64,000 nt of DNA from Pasteurellaceae bacterium LFhippo2 (GCA_029852775.1 LEKJ01000028.1:62001-126000); one strand, 5' to 3'; shown: positions 24,515 to 33,327, counted from the stretch's first letter. Translations and numbers: made by a program. The notes: generated by a model not told the origin, from the sequence alone.

Positions 24515-26590
24515 TTGTCATATCAAGTTCTTGCACGCAAATGGCGACCGCAACGTTTTAGCGAAGTGGTTGGACAGCAACACGTTTTATCTGCTCTCGA
24601 AAATGGTTTACGCGAAGGCAGACTTCATCACGCCTATCTTTTTTCTGGAACTCGTGGTGTGGGTAAAACGTCTATTGCGCGTTTGTTTGCGAAAGGCTTG
24701 AATTGTGAAACGGGAATCACCGCAACGCCTTGCGGTGAGTGTGCGAACTGTAAAGCCATTGAAGAAGGACGTTTTATCGATTTAATTGAGATCGATGCGG
24801 CTTCTCGTACTAAAGTCGAAGATACACGAGAATTGCTGGACAATGTGCAGTACAAACCAACCGTAGGACGCTTTAAAGTTTATCTCATCGATGAAGTGCA
24901 TATGCTTTCTCGTCATAGCTTTAATGCGTTGTTAAAAACTCTTGAAGAACCGCCAGAATACGTTAAGTTTTTACTGGCAACGACCGATCCACAAAAACTT
25001 CCTATCACGATCTTATCGCGTTGTATGCAGTTCCATCTGCGTGCGCTCGATCAAAGTCAAATCCGCGATCATCTTGAATTTATTTTAAAACAAGAGCAGA
25101 TCCCTTATGAAATCAATGCATTGGAAAAATTAGCAAAAGCGGCACAGGGCAGTATTCGCGATTCATTAAGTTTGACCGATCAGGCTATTGCCGTGAGTAA
25201 TGCGAATGTTACCCTACCGATTGTGAGCCAAATGCTTGGTTTGATTGACGATCATCAACCATTAGAACTGGTGCAAGCGATTGCATTAGCGGATGGCGAA
25301 AAAGCGATGAGAGTGATTCAATCTGTCGCAGAAAAAGGTGTGGATTGGCAACAGCTATTAAGTGATGTGGCTGAAACCTTGCATAAAATTGCGATGATTC
25401 AGCTATTGCCACAAGCAAATCAAGAAGAAACGCCGTTACATCATCTAGCGCGTCAATTACCGCCAGAAGATGTGCAGTTTTTCTATCAATTAATGCTATC
25501 GGGTAAAAAAGAGTTAGCTTATGCGCCAGAACAGAAACTTGGCGTAGAGATGACGATTTTACGCGCGTTAGCTTTCCATCCTAAAAATGCGGATAAGATT
25601 GTTACGCCTGTTGCAATGCAGCAGCCAGTACAGCCACAAGCAGCACAACCGACTGCGACTCAACAGAGTATCGCACAGTTACGTGAGCGTTTGGAGCAAA
25701 ATAAGCCTAAAGCGCAAAATGCAGTGAATCAGCCTACAGCTCAAGTACAACCGGTTGTTTCTGAACAAAAAATTGCAAATCCGCCGCCCGCTCCGCCTGT
25801 AATGCCTAGAAATGATCTTGCGGAAGCAAATCAAGGGAGCATTAATCCTGCTTTGTTAGCAATGCAGGAGCGTCAGAATTTAAGACAGAAGCAGACGACT
25901 CAAGACGAAAAAAAAAAATCTGAGTTAGTATCGCCATCAGTGAGTCAGCCGACTAAACAACCTGCTAAGAAAGGCTCGGTACTTGAGCGTTTTGCAAGCC
26001 TTGCGGATCACTCTATCAGCAAAGAAGTTGAGTCAAAAACGCAGACTTCTGCAAAATCATCAGCCCCAAAAAATGATGAAGATTATCGCTGGACTTGGCT
26101 TGATCCTGAATTGGAAAATGAGAGTGAAGTTGCCAAGCCTTCTGATATTAAGCAAGCCATTTTGCAGGAAAGAACGCCAGAATTGGTAAGAAAAACGATT
26201 GAACTTGCCAATCAGCAAGATGAGTGGAGCGGGATTATCGCGACATTAGATTTAGGCGGTTTAACTCGTCAATTAGCGTTAAATAGCTATCTTCTAGATA
26301 AAAAAGAGAGTGAATTACAGTTAGAATTAAGAGCGCCTTTTGTCCATTTTGATAATGAAACCGCTCGCCAAATGTTAGCAAATGCATTGAGCGCACAAGG
26401 TTTTAGTTTCCAAATGAGTGTTGGGGATAATTCACAATATAAAACCCCTTTGGAAATTCGCCGTGAAGTGTATGAGAACTTAACGCTTGGGGCAAAAGAA
26501 GCTTTACTTTCCGACCAAAAATTAAAATTATTGCGCGATGCTTTTGACGCACAATTAGATGAATCGACAATCCGAGCAGTAGCAGAATAA
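24515..26590 (+). CDS. dnaX: DNA polymerase III subunits tau and gamma
   Basis: Clamp-loader ATPase and replisome organiser. The 691-residue tau form has Walker A GTRGVGKTS (near residue 45), a zinc module (CGECANC) and the sensor region LATTDPQKLPITILSRC; the C-terminal DnaE/DnaB-binding part follows a long Q/P-rich linker. The start is TTG (24515), because MSYQVLARKWRP is the family N-terminus and GGGGGT lies upstream. An A11 run at 25908-25918 within codons 465-468 could produce the shorter gamma form. Its stop overlaps the next start (TAATG). Confidence 0.95.
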   Translation: MSYQVLARKWRPQRFSEVVGQQHVLSALENGLREGRLHHAYLFSGTRGVGKTSIARLFAKGLNCETGITATPCGECANCKAIEEGRFIDLIEIDAASRTKVEDTRELLDNVQYKPTVGRFKVYLIDEVHMLSRHSFNALLKTLEEPPEYVKFLLATTDPQKLPITILSRCMQFHLRALDQSQIRDHLEFILKQEQIPYEINALEKLAKAAQGSIRDSLSLTDQAIAVSNANVTLPIVSQMLGLIDDHQPLELVQAIALADGEKAMRVIQSVAEKGVDWQQLLSDVAETLHKIAMIQLLPQANQEETPLHHLARQLPPEDVQFFYQLMLSGKKELAYAPEQKLGVEMTILRALAFHPKNADKIVTPVAMQQPVQPQAAQPTATQQSIAQLRERLEQNKPKAQNAVNQPTAQVQPVVSEQKIANPPPAPPVMPRNDLAEANQGSINPALLAMQERQNLRQKQTTQDEKKKSELVSPSVSQPTKQPAKKGSVLERFASLADHSISKEVESKTQTSAKSSAPKNDEDYRWTWLDPELENESEVAKPSDIKQAILQERTPELVRKTIELANQQDEWSGIIATLDLGGLTRQLALNSYLLDKKESELQLELRAPFVHFDNETARQMLANALSAQGFSFQMSVGDNSQYKTPLEIRREVYENLTLGAKEALLSDQKLKLLRDAFDAQLDESTIRAVAE
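25908..25923 (+). promoter_or_regulatory. dnaX A11 slippery run with immediate out-of-frame stops
   Basis: Eleven consecutive A's (25908-25918). In the -1 frame the next codons are ATC TGA (stop 25921-25923); in the +1 frame CTG AGT TAG (stop 25926-25928). Either polymerase slippage or ribosomal frameshifting would give a product of about 469 residues, close to the size of E. coli gamma (431). Confidence 0.7.
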
Positions 26591-27486
26591 TGAACGCATT
26601 AGAAATTAAAAACTTAGTAAAACAGTATCCCACAGGTGTGCAAGCGGTTAAAGGCATTGATCTTGTAGTCGAGCAGGGCGATTTTTATGCGTTATTAGGA
26701 CACAACGGCGCAGGGAAATCGACTACTATTGGTATTATCAGCTCTTTAGTGAATAAAACCAGTGGCGAAGTGAAAGTCTTTGGCTATGACTTAGATACTC
26801 AAAAAATTCAATTAAAACAACAGATTGGCCTAGTTCCGCAAGAGTTTAACTTCAATCAGTTTGAAAAAGTGATTGATGTGTTACTTCATCAGGCAGGATT
26901 CTACGGTGTAAGTCGAAAAGATGCTTTAGAGCGCGCAGAATATTGGCTGAAAAAATTGGATTTATGGGAAAAACGCGATCACTTCACTCGTGAGCTTTCG
27001 GGCGGTATGAAACGCCGTGTGATGATTGCGCGCGCATTGATGCATAATCCGCGTTTACTGATTTTAGATGAACCAACGGCTGGTGTGGATATTGAACTTC
27101 GCCGTAGTATGTGGGAGTTTTTGCAAGAGTTAAATCAGCAAGGTACTACAATCATTCTTACCACTCACTACCTTGAAGAAGCGGAAAATCTTTGTCGTCA
27201 TATCGGGATTATCCAAAATGGTCAGCTGATTGAAAATACTTCAATGAAAGCGCTATTAGCCAAGTTAGAAACGGAAACCTTTTTGCTAGATTTAAGCGAA
27301 AATCGACCGCTTGTTATTGAAGATTATCCATTTAAGTGGGTTGATGAAACCACTATCGAAGTTGAAGTTAAGCGTAAACAAGGCTTGAATAATCTGTTTA
27401 AACAGATTGCTGCGCAACATATTGAAGTATTGAGTATGCGGAATAAGTCGAATCGACTAGAAGAATTATTCCTAAGCTTAAAATAA
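26590..27486 (+). CDS. yadG: ABC transporter ATP-binding protein (YadG-like)
   Basis: 298-residue ATPase of an ABC-2 type exporter. Walker A GHNGAGKST (near residue 36), signature LSGGMKRRVMIARAL (near 138), Walker B LLILDEPTAGVD and a His switch TTHYLEEAE are all intact. Overlaps the dnaX stop by one base. Its partner permease follows after a pair of REP hairpins. E. coli YadGH is the nearest match by pattern; the exported substrate is unknown. Confidence 0.88.
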   Translation: MNALEIKNLVKQYPTGVQAVKGIDLVVEQGDFYALLGHNGAGKSTTIGIISSLVNKTSGEVKVFGYDLDTQKIQLKQQIGLVPQEFNFNQFEKVIDVLLHQAGFYGVSRKDALERAEYWLKKLDLWEKRDHFTRELSGGMKRRVMIARALMHNPRLLILDEPTAGVDIELRRSMWEFLQELNQQGTTIILTTHYLEEAENLCRHIGIIQNGQLIENTSMKALLAKLETETFLLDLSENRPLVIEDYPFKWVDETTIEVEVKRKQGLNNLFKQIAAQHIEVLSMRNKSNRLEELFLSLK

Positions 27487-27494
27487 CAGCTTAT

Positions 27495-27516
27495 GTAGGG
27501 TGCGTGTAAACGCACC
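27495..27516 (+). repeat. REP-like palindrome, family A, copy 4
   Basis: Exact copy of the 11473 repeat, placed between yadG and yadH. With the inverted copy at 27531 it forms a head-to-head pair (BIME-like). Confidence 0.85.
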
Positions 27517-27530
27517 GTTTTAATATTGAT

Positions 27531-27552
27531 GGTGCGTTTACAGGCACCCTAC
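27531..27552 (-). repeat. REP-like palindrome, family A, copy 5 (inverted)
   Basis: Inverse of copy 4 with one mismatch in the stem (CAGGCACC for CACGCACC). The 58-base pair of hairpins sits inside the yadG-yadH operon, 13 bases before the yadH start. Confidence 0.82.
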
Positions 27553-27564
27553 GGAACAATCATA

Positions 27565-28329
27565 ATGCAAAATTTTATCGGATTTTACACATTGGCACAC
27601 AAAGAAACCAAACGCGTATTGCGTATTTGGCGCCAAACGCTTGTGCCACCGATTATCACTACAACCTTATATTTTCTGATTTTTGGTAAATTAATCGGAC
27701 ATCGTATCGGCGATATGAACGGCGTAAGTTATATGCAGTTTATCGCACCTGGTTTAATTATGATGTCGGCAATTACCGCCGCTTACACAAATACCGCATC
27801 GTCATTTTTCTTAGGAAAATTTGTGCGTAATATCGAAGAGTTACTTGTCTCTCCACTTTCGACCCACACGATTATTTGGGGCTATGTGGCAGGGAGCATT
27901 GTGCGTGGCGGATTAGTTGGTATTTTAGTGATGTCAGTGGCGCTTTTTTTTGTCTCTTACGATATTCATTCGTGGTTTGTGATCATCGCTACGATGCTGA
28001 TGACCTGTATCGCATTTGCACTTGGCGGTTTAATTAATGCCATTTTTGCCAAAACCTTTGATGATATTGGGATTATCCCAACCTTTGTATTAACGCCATT
28101 AACCTATTTAGGTGGAGTGTTCTACTCAATTAGTTTGCTCCCAGATTTTTGGCAAGGCGTGTCGCATTTTAATCCTATTGTCTATATGATTAGTGGTTTC
28201 CGTTATGGCTTTTTAGGCATTAACGATGTTTCGCTATTCTGCACCTTTGGTGTGTTAATTGCGTTAATTGTAGGACTTTATGCATGGCTTTACTCACTGA
28301 TTGAACGTGGTGTCGGGTTGAGATCTTGA
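27565..28329 (+). CDS. yadH: ABC-2 type transporter permease (YadH-like)
   Basis: 254-residue inner-membrane permease with about six hydrophobic segments and the ABC-2 family pattern: RIWRQTLVPPIITTTLYFLIFG at the start and TPLTYLGGVFYSISLLPDFW, HFNPIVYMISGFRYGFLG late. The ATG at 27565 lies just after the REP pair; an earlier in-frame start would be inside the hairpin. Works with the YadG-like ATPase. Confidence 0.88.
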   Translation: MQNFIGFYTLAHKETKRVLRIWRQTLVPPIITTTLYFLIFGKLIGHRIGDMNGVSYMQFIAPGLIMMSAITAAYTNTASSFFLGKFVRNIEELLVSPLSTHTIIWGYVAGSIVRGGLVGILVMSVALFFVSYDIHSWFVIIATMLMTCIAFALGGLINAIFAKTFDDIGIIPTFVLTPLTYLGGVFYSISLLPDFWQGVSHFNPIVYMISGFRYGFLGINDVSLFCTFGVLIALIVGLYAWLYSLIERGVGLRS

Positions 28330-28335
28330 TTTTGG

Positions 28336-28362
28336 AATCCCCATTGTTATGGGGATTTTTTG
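28336..28362 (+). terminator. yadH terminator
   Basis: AATCCCCAT / ATGGGGATT stem followed by TTTTTG. Confidence 0.88.
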
Positions 28363-28384
28363 TATATAATTAAGGATGGTTTTT

Positions 28385-29143
28385 ATGAAAAAAGCATTTT
28401 CAAAATTAGCATTCACTACTGCTTTTGCTTTAAGCGCAACATCGGCTTGGGCGGAAAACATCACCGTATTTGCAGCAGCGTCAATGACAAATGTATTACA
28501 ACAAATTGGCGAAGAATATAAAAAGCAGTATCCAGAAGATAGTTTAACCTTCTCTTTTGCTGGTTCTTCAACCCTTGCTAAACAGATTGAGCAAGATGCG
28601 CCTGCGGATCTGTTTATTTCAGCAGACAAAAAATGGATGGATTATGTTGCGGAAAAGCAACCAGAAAAAACTAAAAATATAACGACTCTGGTTGGTAATG
28701 AATTAGTGTTGATTGCGCCTAGTGATAGCAGTGTAAAAGTTACAACTGTTAAAGAGATTGATTTTAAAAAAGCGCTTGAAAAGAGCTACTTAGCCGTTGG
28801 CGATGATAATGTCCCTGTTGGGCGTTATGCAAAAGAAGCCCTAACGAATTTAAACCTTTGGGCAGATGTTGAAAACCGTTTATCAAAAGCGAAAGATGTG
28901 CGTGCGGTACTCTCTTATATCGAACGTGGCGAATTGCCTTTTGGGATTGTCTATTCAACGGATGCGAAAGTCAGTGGTAAAGTAAAAATTGTTGCGACTT
29001 TCCCACAAGATAGTTATTCTCCCGTAGTTTATCCTGCTGTGACATTAACGGAAAAAGCCGAAGCGAAACGCTTTTTAGATTATTTGTCTAGTGATGTTGC
29101 GAAGGCGTTTTTTGAGAAAGCAGGGTTTAAGCCGATTAATTAA
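28385..29143 (+). CDS. modA: Molybdate ABC transporter substrate-binding protein
   Basis: Periplasmic molybdate/tungstate-binding protein of 252 residues. A Sec signal peptide covers about residues 1-23 (KKAFSKLAFTTAFALSATSAWA). The mature part starts ENITVFAAASMTNVLQQ; the ligand serines are expected in AAAS and AGSSTL. GDDNVPVGRYAKEAL is a typical ModA stretch. The ATG at 28385 begins the signal peptide. First gene of modABC, supplying molybdate for the formate dehydrogenase among others. Confidence 0.95.
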   Translation: MKKAFSKLAFTTAFALSATSAWAENITVFAAASMTNVLQQIGEEYKKQYPEDSLTFSFAGSSTLAKQIEQDAPADLFISADKKWMDYVAEKQPEKTKNITTLVGNELVLIAPSDSSVKVTTVKEIDFKKALEKSYLAVGDDNVPVGRYAKEALTNLNLWADVENRLSKAKDVRAVLSYIERGELPFGIVYSTDAKVSGKVKIVATFPQDSYSPVVYPAVTLTEKAEAKRFLDYLSSDVAKAFFEKAGFKPIN

Positions 29144-29148
29144 TTATG

Positions 29149-29220
29149 ACGGACGCGGGCACCGCGTCCCTACCGATAAGCATTATTCAAATATTGTAGG
29201 GACACGGTGCCCGTGTCCGT
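29149..29220. repeat. GTAG-bounded palindrome pair, family C
   Basis: Left hairpin ACGGACGCGGGCACCGCGTC..CTAC (29149-29173) and right hairpin GTAG..GACACGGTGCCCGTGTCC (29196-29220) are imperfect inverses separated by 22 bases. They lie between modA and modB. The CTAC/GTAG ends face inward here, unlike families A and B. Confidence 0.75.
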
Positions 29221-29229
29221 TTTGTATAT

Positions 29230-29922
29230 ATGATTTCATCTTTCTCTCAACAAGAACTCAGCGCCATTTATTTGAGCCTTAAAATCGCAACAATAGCGGT
29301 GCTATTTGCACTGCCTTTTGCTGTTTGGATTGCGTGGATTTTATCGCGTAAAAATTTCTGGGGCAAAAGTTTGCTCAATGGCATAGTGCATTTGCCTTTA
29401 GTACTTCCCCCTGTTGTGATTGGCTACTTCCTATTAATCCTAATGGCAAAAAAAGGGGCTATTGGACAATACCTATGGCAGTGGTTTAATTTCTCGTTTA
29501 GCTTTTCGTGGAAAGGGGCGGTGCTTGCTTCAATGGTGATGGCATTTCCGCTGATGGTGCGCTCTATTCGCCTAGCCTTTGATAATATTGATCCAAAACT
29601 AGAACAAGCGGCTAGAACTCTTGGTGCAAGCCCTTGGCGAGTCTTTCTGACCTTAAATCTTCCGCTTTCGTTATCAGGCATTATTGCCGGTGCAGTGCTT
29701 GGTTTTGCGCGCTCTTTAGGGGAGTTTGGTGCGACTATTACCTTTGTTTCAAATATCCCGAATGAGACTCAAACAATTCCAGCGGCGCTTTATACCTTTA
29801 TTGAAACGCCCGATGGCGAAATGGCTGCCGCAAGATTATGTGCTGTGGCGATAGCAATTTCCCTTGTGGCTCTATTTTGTTCAGAATTGTTGGCGCAGAA
29901 ACAGCAAAAATATAAGGCGTAA
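29230..29922 (+). CDS. modB: Molybdate ABC transporter permease
   Basis: 230-residue inner-membrane permease with about five or six hydrophobic helices. The binding-protein-dependent transport (EAA) motif reads EQAARTLGASPWRVFLTLNLPLS near residue 120, and it docks on ModC. LARSLGEFGATITFVSNIP is typical of ModB. It follows the family C palindromes by nine bases, which leaves little room for a normal Shine-Dalgarno. Confidence 0.95.
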   Translation: MISSFSQQELSAIYLSLKIATIAVLFALPFAVWIAWILSRKNFWGKSLLNGIVHLPLVLPPVVIGYFLLILMAKKGAIGQYLWQWFNFSFSFSWKGAVLASMVMAFPLMVRSIRLAFDNIDPKLEQAARTLGASPWRVFLTLNLPLSLSGIIAGAVLGFARSLGEFGATITFVSNIPNETQTIPAALYTFIETPDGEMAAARLCAVAIAISLVALFCSELLAQKQQKYKA

Positions 29923-29938
29923 ATAAGGCGACATAGAT

Positions 29939-30994
29939 ATGTTAAAAATTTCGGTTGAGCAACAATTAGGGCAAATACAACTTGCAGTTGATATTGAAGT
30001 GCCTTCAAAAGGCATTACAGCGATTTTTGGACGTTCAGGCGCAGGCAAATCAAGTTTAATCAATTTAGTTGCAGGGCTTGCGACAGCAAATAAAGGCGAA
30101 ATTATTTTAAATAACCGCACTTTATTTAACTCAGAAAAAGGGATTAATCTCCCCCCAGAAAAGCGCAATATTGGTTATGTTTTCCAAGAACATCGCTTAT
30201 TTCCGCACTACAGGGTTCAAAAGAATTTGGCTTATGGTTACAACCGGTCTGATTCAGCAAAAATTTTGCAAATTGCTGAAATGTTGGGGATTGAACATTT
30301 GCTTGAGCGTTATCCGAATAGTTTATCGGGCGGTGAAAAACAGCGTGTGGCGATTGGGCGAGCGTTATTGACTGAACCCGATATTTTATTGATGGACGAA
30401 CCTTTATCTGCGTTGGATCTGCCACGTAAAAATGAGCTGATGGGCTATTTGGATAAGCTTTCAAAAAATATTGAGATCCCGATTTTATATGTAAGCCATA
30501 GCCTAGATGAAGTAGTGCGCTTGGCGGATCGCTTACTATTGATCGAGCAGGGCAAAGTGATAGCTTACGATCAAGTGGCGAATGTATGGCATAGTCCACA
30601 GTTTGCGGAGTGGCAACCAGATTCACAGAAGGTTAGCTTGTTGGAGTTGCCGATAGTTGATAGACAATCACAATACCAAATGCAGGCTTTAGGAATTGGG
30701 GAACAACAAATTTGGATTAATCAGCAAGATCGTCATCAAATCGGTGATCTGTTGCGAATTACTATCGCAAGCCGAGATGTTTCTATCACCTTAGAAAAGC
30801 CAAAGCAGAGTTCAATCCGTAATATTTTGCAAGGGCAAATTTGCAAAATAGAAGCGCAATCAGACCGCTTGGATCTGCAAATTCAAGTGTCCGATCAGCA
30901 AATTTGGGCGAGTATTAGCCGTTGGTCTTTCGATGAATTAAAACTTTCGTTAGGACAATTTGTGTATCTACAGATTAAAACTGTTTCCCTTTAG
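29939..30994 (+). CDS. modC: Molybdate ABC transporter ATP-binding protein
   Basis: 351-residue ATPase. Walker A GRSGAGKSS (near residue 31), Q-loop VFQEHRLFPHYRV, signature LSGGEKQRVAIGRAL, Walker B LLMDEPLSALD and SHSLDEV are intact. The C-terminal third (from about 285) is a Mop/TOBE-like molybdate-binding domain (SIRNILQGQICKIE). Starts 16 bases after modB. Confidence 0.95.
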   Translation: MLKISVEQQLGQIQLAVDIEVPSKGITAIFGRSGAGKSSLINLVAGLATANKGEIILNNRTLFNSEKGINLPPEKRNIGYVFQEHRLFPHYRVQKNLAYGYNRSDSAKILQIAEMLGIEHLLERYPNSLSGGEKQRVAIGRALLTEPDILLMDEPLSALDLPRKNELMGYLDKLSKNIEIPILYVSHSLDEVVRLADRLLLIEQGKVIAYDQVANVWHSPQFAEWQPDSQKVSLLELPIVDRQSQYQMQALGIGEQQIWINQQDRHQIGDLLRITIASRDVSITLEKPKQSSIRNILQGQICKIEAQSDRLDLQIQVSDQQIWASISRWSFDELKLSLGQFVYLQIKTVSL

Positions 30995-31077
30995 TCTGTT
31001 TTTTCAGCTAATAATGTAAATGGGCTAGATTTTTCAAAGATTTATCTCTATAATTCAGCCCGTTTCATATCAAACAT

Positions 31078-31153
31078 CCCCTTTTAGCTCAGTGGTTAGA
31101 GCAGGCGACTCATAATCGCTTGGTCGCTGGTTCAAGTCCGGCAAGGGGGACCA
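31078..31153 (+). tRNA. ileX: tRNA-Ile2 (CAU anticodon, lysidine-modified)
   Basis: 76 nt cloverleaf with CCA encoded. Acceptor stem CCCCTTT pairs with AAGGGGG (one U-G pair). The anticodon loop ACTCATAAT has anticodon CAT. The D arm, anticodon arm (GCGACTCATAATCGC) and variable region closely match E. coli tRNA-Ile2 rather than elongator tRNA-Met, so after TilS modification it should read AUA. Simple scanners will call it tRNA-Met. Its 3' end is the integration site of the element that follows. Confidence 0.88.
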
Positions 31154-31159
31154 TCTTTT
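31139..31159 (+). repeat. attL (tRNA 3' end)
   Basis: CGGCAAGGGGGACCATCTT is shared, apart from a two-base difference in the G run, with CGGCAAGGGACCATCTT at 41690-41706. It includes the tRNA acceptor 3' strand and CCA. Confidence 0.65.
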
Positions 31160-31264
31160 TGTTTTTCATTGTCGCTTATTGTCGTAAAATCTAATAAATT
31201 CAAGCGTTTAAATCATTTTATTTGTTCGCTATTGTCTAGTTTGTTGCTTGTTATCTTAAAAATC

Positions 31265-31286
31265 ATGATCCCTAAATTGATCCCTA
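31265..31286 (+). repeat. Left copy of paired TGATCCCTAAA repeat
   Basis: Two tandem TGATCCCTA units. The same 22 bases, with one mismatch, recur at 41608-41629 inside the right end. An inverted TAGGGATCA follows at about 31306. Probably arm-type integrase/excisionase binding sites. Confidence 0.6.
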
Positions 31287-31350
31287 TTTTTAAATGGGGC
31301 ATTTTTAGGGATCAATTATTCTAAGTAATTGAGTTATAGGAACTTTCAAC

Positions 31351-32568
31351 ATGGCAAGAACAGCAGTAAAACCCCTTACAGATACCAAAATCAAAAACCT
31401 TTCTTATTCCCCAAATTCAAAACCTATTCCAGATGGTAACGGCTTATTCATACTTACTCAGAAAAAAAGTAAGGTATGGATTTTTAGCTATGTTCACCCA
31501 GTAACCAAAGCAAGAAGCACAAAAAATAGAATAGGCTTTTACCCTACAATGAGCCTATTTGAAGCTAGGCAGAAATGTTTTGAATTTCAAAATTTACTTA
31601 ATCAAGGGATAGATCCATTTGAGCACCTAGAAAAGCAGAGAAAAGAGCAAGAAAGGCAAGCTGAAACTATAGAAAGTTTTGCGGAAAAATGGGCGGAATG
31701 GAAGCTATCTAAGGGGAAATTTAGTGAAAAAACAAAGAAGAAAGCATTAAACAGGCTCAAAAATCATTTATTCCCCCGTTTCCCTAATTACACCTTAAAC
31801 CAGTTTACGATAACGGATGCAATAGAAAAATTAAGCCCTATGGAATTTGTTTTAGGGGATACTTTAGATCGTGTATGTGGTTCATTGATTGAGATTTTAG
31901 ACTATGCAGTATTATGCGGAATTATCCCATCACATCCGATAGGACCTATAAAAAAAGCATTTGCATTTGAGGATAGCGAACATCAGCCAACGATACCACC
32001 TGAAAAATTGCCTGATTTTATGAAAGCATTGCAGAAATCGAATAGAAGCCCACAAACAAAGCTATTAGTAGAATTTCAGCTAGTAACAATGTTACGCCCT
32101 TTCGAAGCGGTAGCGGTGCAATGGAGCGATATAGACTGGGAAAAGAAGTTATTAACTATTCCAGCGGAACGAATGAAAGGGGGTAAACACTGGCACAATG
32201 TCCCATTGTCTAAACAAGCCTTAGCGATACTTGAAGAAATGAAGTGTTATAACGGGCATTGCCAGCATGTATTTGCTGGAAGAGTAAATAGGACAAAGCC
32301 AGCCAATAGCCAAACAGCAAACAATGCTATTAAAAAGCTAGATAGAGGAGCTTATAAAGGTATTCTAACAGCGCATGGAATGAGAAGTATAGCCAGTACA
32401 TACCTAAATGATAAATACACTTCAGAGCCGTTAGTTATTGAGGTTTGCTTATCGCACGTAGGAACAGACGAAACTAGAAAGGCGTATTATCATGGGAGCT
32501 ATTTAAAACGCCGTTATACCATTATGCAAGCATGGGGAAACTATGTAGATAAATGCAAGAAAGGCTAG
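31351..32568 (+). CDS. int: P4-type tyrosine integrase
   Basis: 405-residue site-specific recombinase. The N-terminal arm-binding DUF4102 domain (PLTDTKIKNL, DGNGLFILT, RIGFYPTMSLFEAR) is followed by a core-binding domain and a catalytic domain with Arg249 (MLRP), Lys279 (KGGKHW), His342/Arg345 (HGMR), His369 (LSHVGTDETRKAYY) and catalytic Tyr379 or Tyr380. It is complete. It lies 200 bases from the tRNA, the usual position, and faces inward. It should integrate and excise the element at tRNA-Ile2. Confidence 0.95.
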   Translation: MARTAVKPLTDTKIKNLSYSPNSKPIPDGNGLFILTQKKSKVWIFSYVHPVTKARSTKNRIGFYPTMSLFEARQKCFEFQNLLNQGIDPFEHLEKQRKEQERQAETIESFAEKWAEWKLSKGKFSEKTKKKALNRLKNHLFPRFPNYTLNQFTITDAIEKLSPMEFVLGDTLDRVCGSLIEILDYAVLCGIIPSHPIGPIKKAFAFEDSEHQPTIPPEKLPDFMKALQKSNRSPQTKLLVEFQLVTMLRPFEAVAVQWSDIDWEKKLLTIPAERMKGGKHWHNVPLSKQALAILEEMKCYNGHCQHVFAGRVNRTKPANSQTANNAIKKLDRGAYKGILTAHGMRSIASTYLNDKYTSEPLVIEVCLSHVGTDETRKAYYHGSYLKRRYTIMQAWGNYVDKCKKG

Positions 32569-32582
32569 TAGCTGATTGACAC

Positions 32583-32604
32583 AAGGGCGGAGCAATTCGC
32601 CCTT
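32583..32604 (+). terminator. int terminator
   Basis: AAGGGCG / CGCCCTT stem with an eight-base loop, followed by TTATTTT. Confidence 0.75.
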
Positions 32605-33111
32605 TTATTTTGGTTGTTCGCTTGTTTTCCCTCGACTTTATTATACCAAACCGCAATAGGGAAAAAATAAAAAAGAGCAAAAATCGCTCAAAAAGAAAGC
32701 AGTCACGCTGCTCACAAAACGCAGTCTTTACCTCGCCTCGCCCGCGCACTAAATATAGGTGAATTTACGCAAATGCAAAAAACGCTTGAGGCCTTGCCCC
32801 GTATAAAAAGGGGGGAGTTTGCTATATTCGCTATTTTTACGCATTTCTACGCAAAAAATCGCACATTTATGCAGTTAAAAAAGCCCATTTTTCCCTTAGT
32901 CTGGAAGAACAATGCAAGAACCTATTAGCCACGTGCAAAACCAGACCCAAAACTAGCCCCTTGTAACCTATCAAAAACCACAAAATACCCCGTTTTTTGT
33001 GAATATCCTTTCCACATTTCCAACAAATAGCAAAAAAATTTAAATGGTTTACTCTTTCTAGCGTTTGCAGAGCATTGCAAGCAGAACCAAAATTTTAAAA
33101 AGGTGAATAAG
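32605..33111. other. Gap between int and alpA
   Basis: 507 bases with no convincing gene. It contains repeated ACGCAAA/TACGCA words (near 32767, 32838, 32849), which could be operators. A possible broken reading frame runs from ATG 32773: 51 codons to TAG 32926, then in frame for about 33 more codons to near 33028 with protein-like composition (PRAKPDPKLAPC). I cannot tell whether that is a decayed gene or chance. Confidence 0.45.
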
Positions 33112-33318
33112 ATGGAGAGTAAACCACACAAAGAAAGATTTATCAAAATTGATGAGGTTATAGCCGTAACTTCTCTTTCAGAGACGACTATTTACCGAAA
33201 AATGAAAGCTAAAGAATTTCCCGAAAGTATCAGCTTAGGCACAAATTCGAAAGTATGGCTTGAGTCTGAAATTCAGCAATGGATAACAGACCAAGTAAAC
33301 AACCAGCGTAACAAATAA
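33112..33318 (+). CDS. alpA: AlpA-family DNA-binding regulator
   Basis: 68-residue winged-helix/MerR-like HTH protein. FIKIDEVIAVTSLSETTIYRKM and EFPESISLGTNSKVWLESEIQQWI are the classic AlpA layout. In P4-like satellites and PICIs, AlpA acts as excisionase and/or transcription activator of the island. The ATG at 33112 is used because AAGG lies 8-10 bases upstream. The coiled-coil and capsid genes follow closely, so it may control them. Confidence 0.88.
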   Translation: MESKPHKERFIKIDEVIAVTSLSETTIYRKMKAKEFPESISLGTNSKVWLESEIQQWITDQVNNQRNK

Positions 33319-33327
33319 GGCTAAATT

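Noticed and set aside
30144-30626. Long antisense frame in modC
   Set aside because: modC is intact with all ABC motifs; the opposite frame is compositional.
31078-31153. Elongator tRNA-Met
   Set aside because: The anticodon is CAU, but the D arm, anticodon stem and variable loop match tRNA-Ile2, not tRNA-Met.
32522-32749. Minus-strand frame of 75 codons after int
   Set aside because: Overlaps the int 3' end and its terminator, low-complexity translation, no ribosome site.
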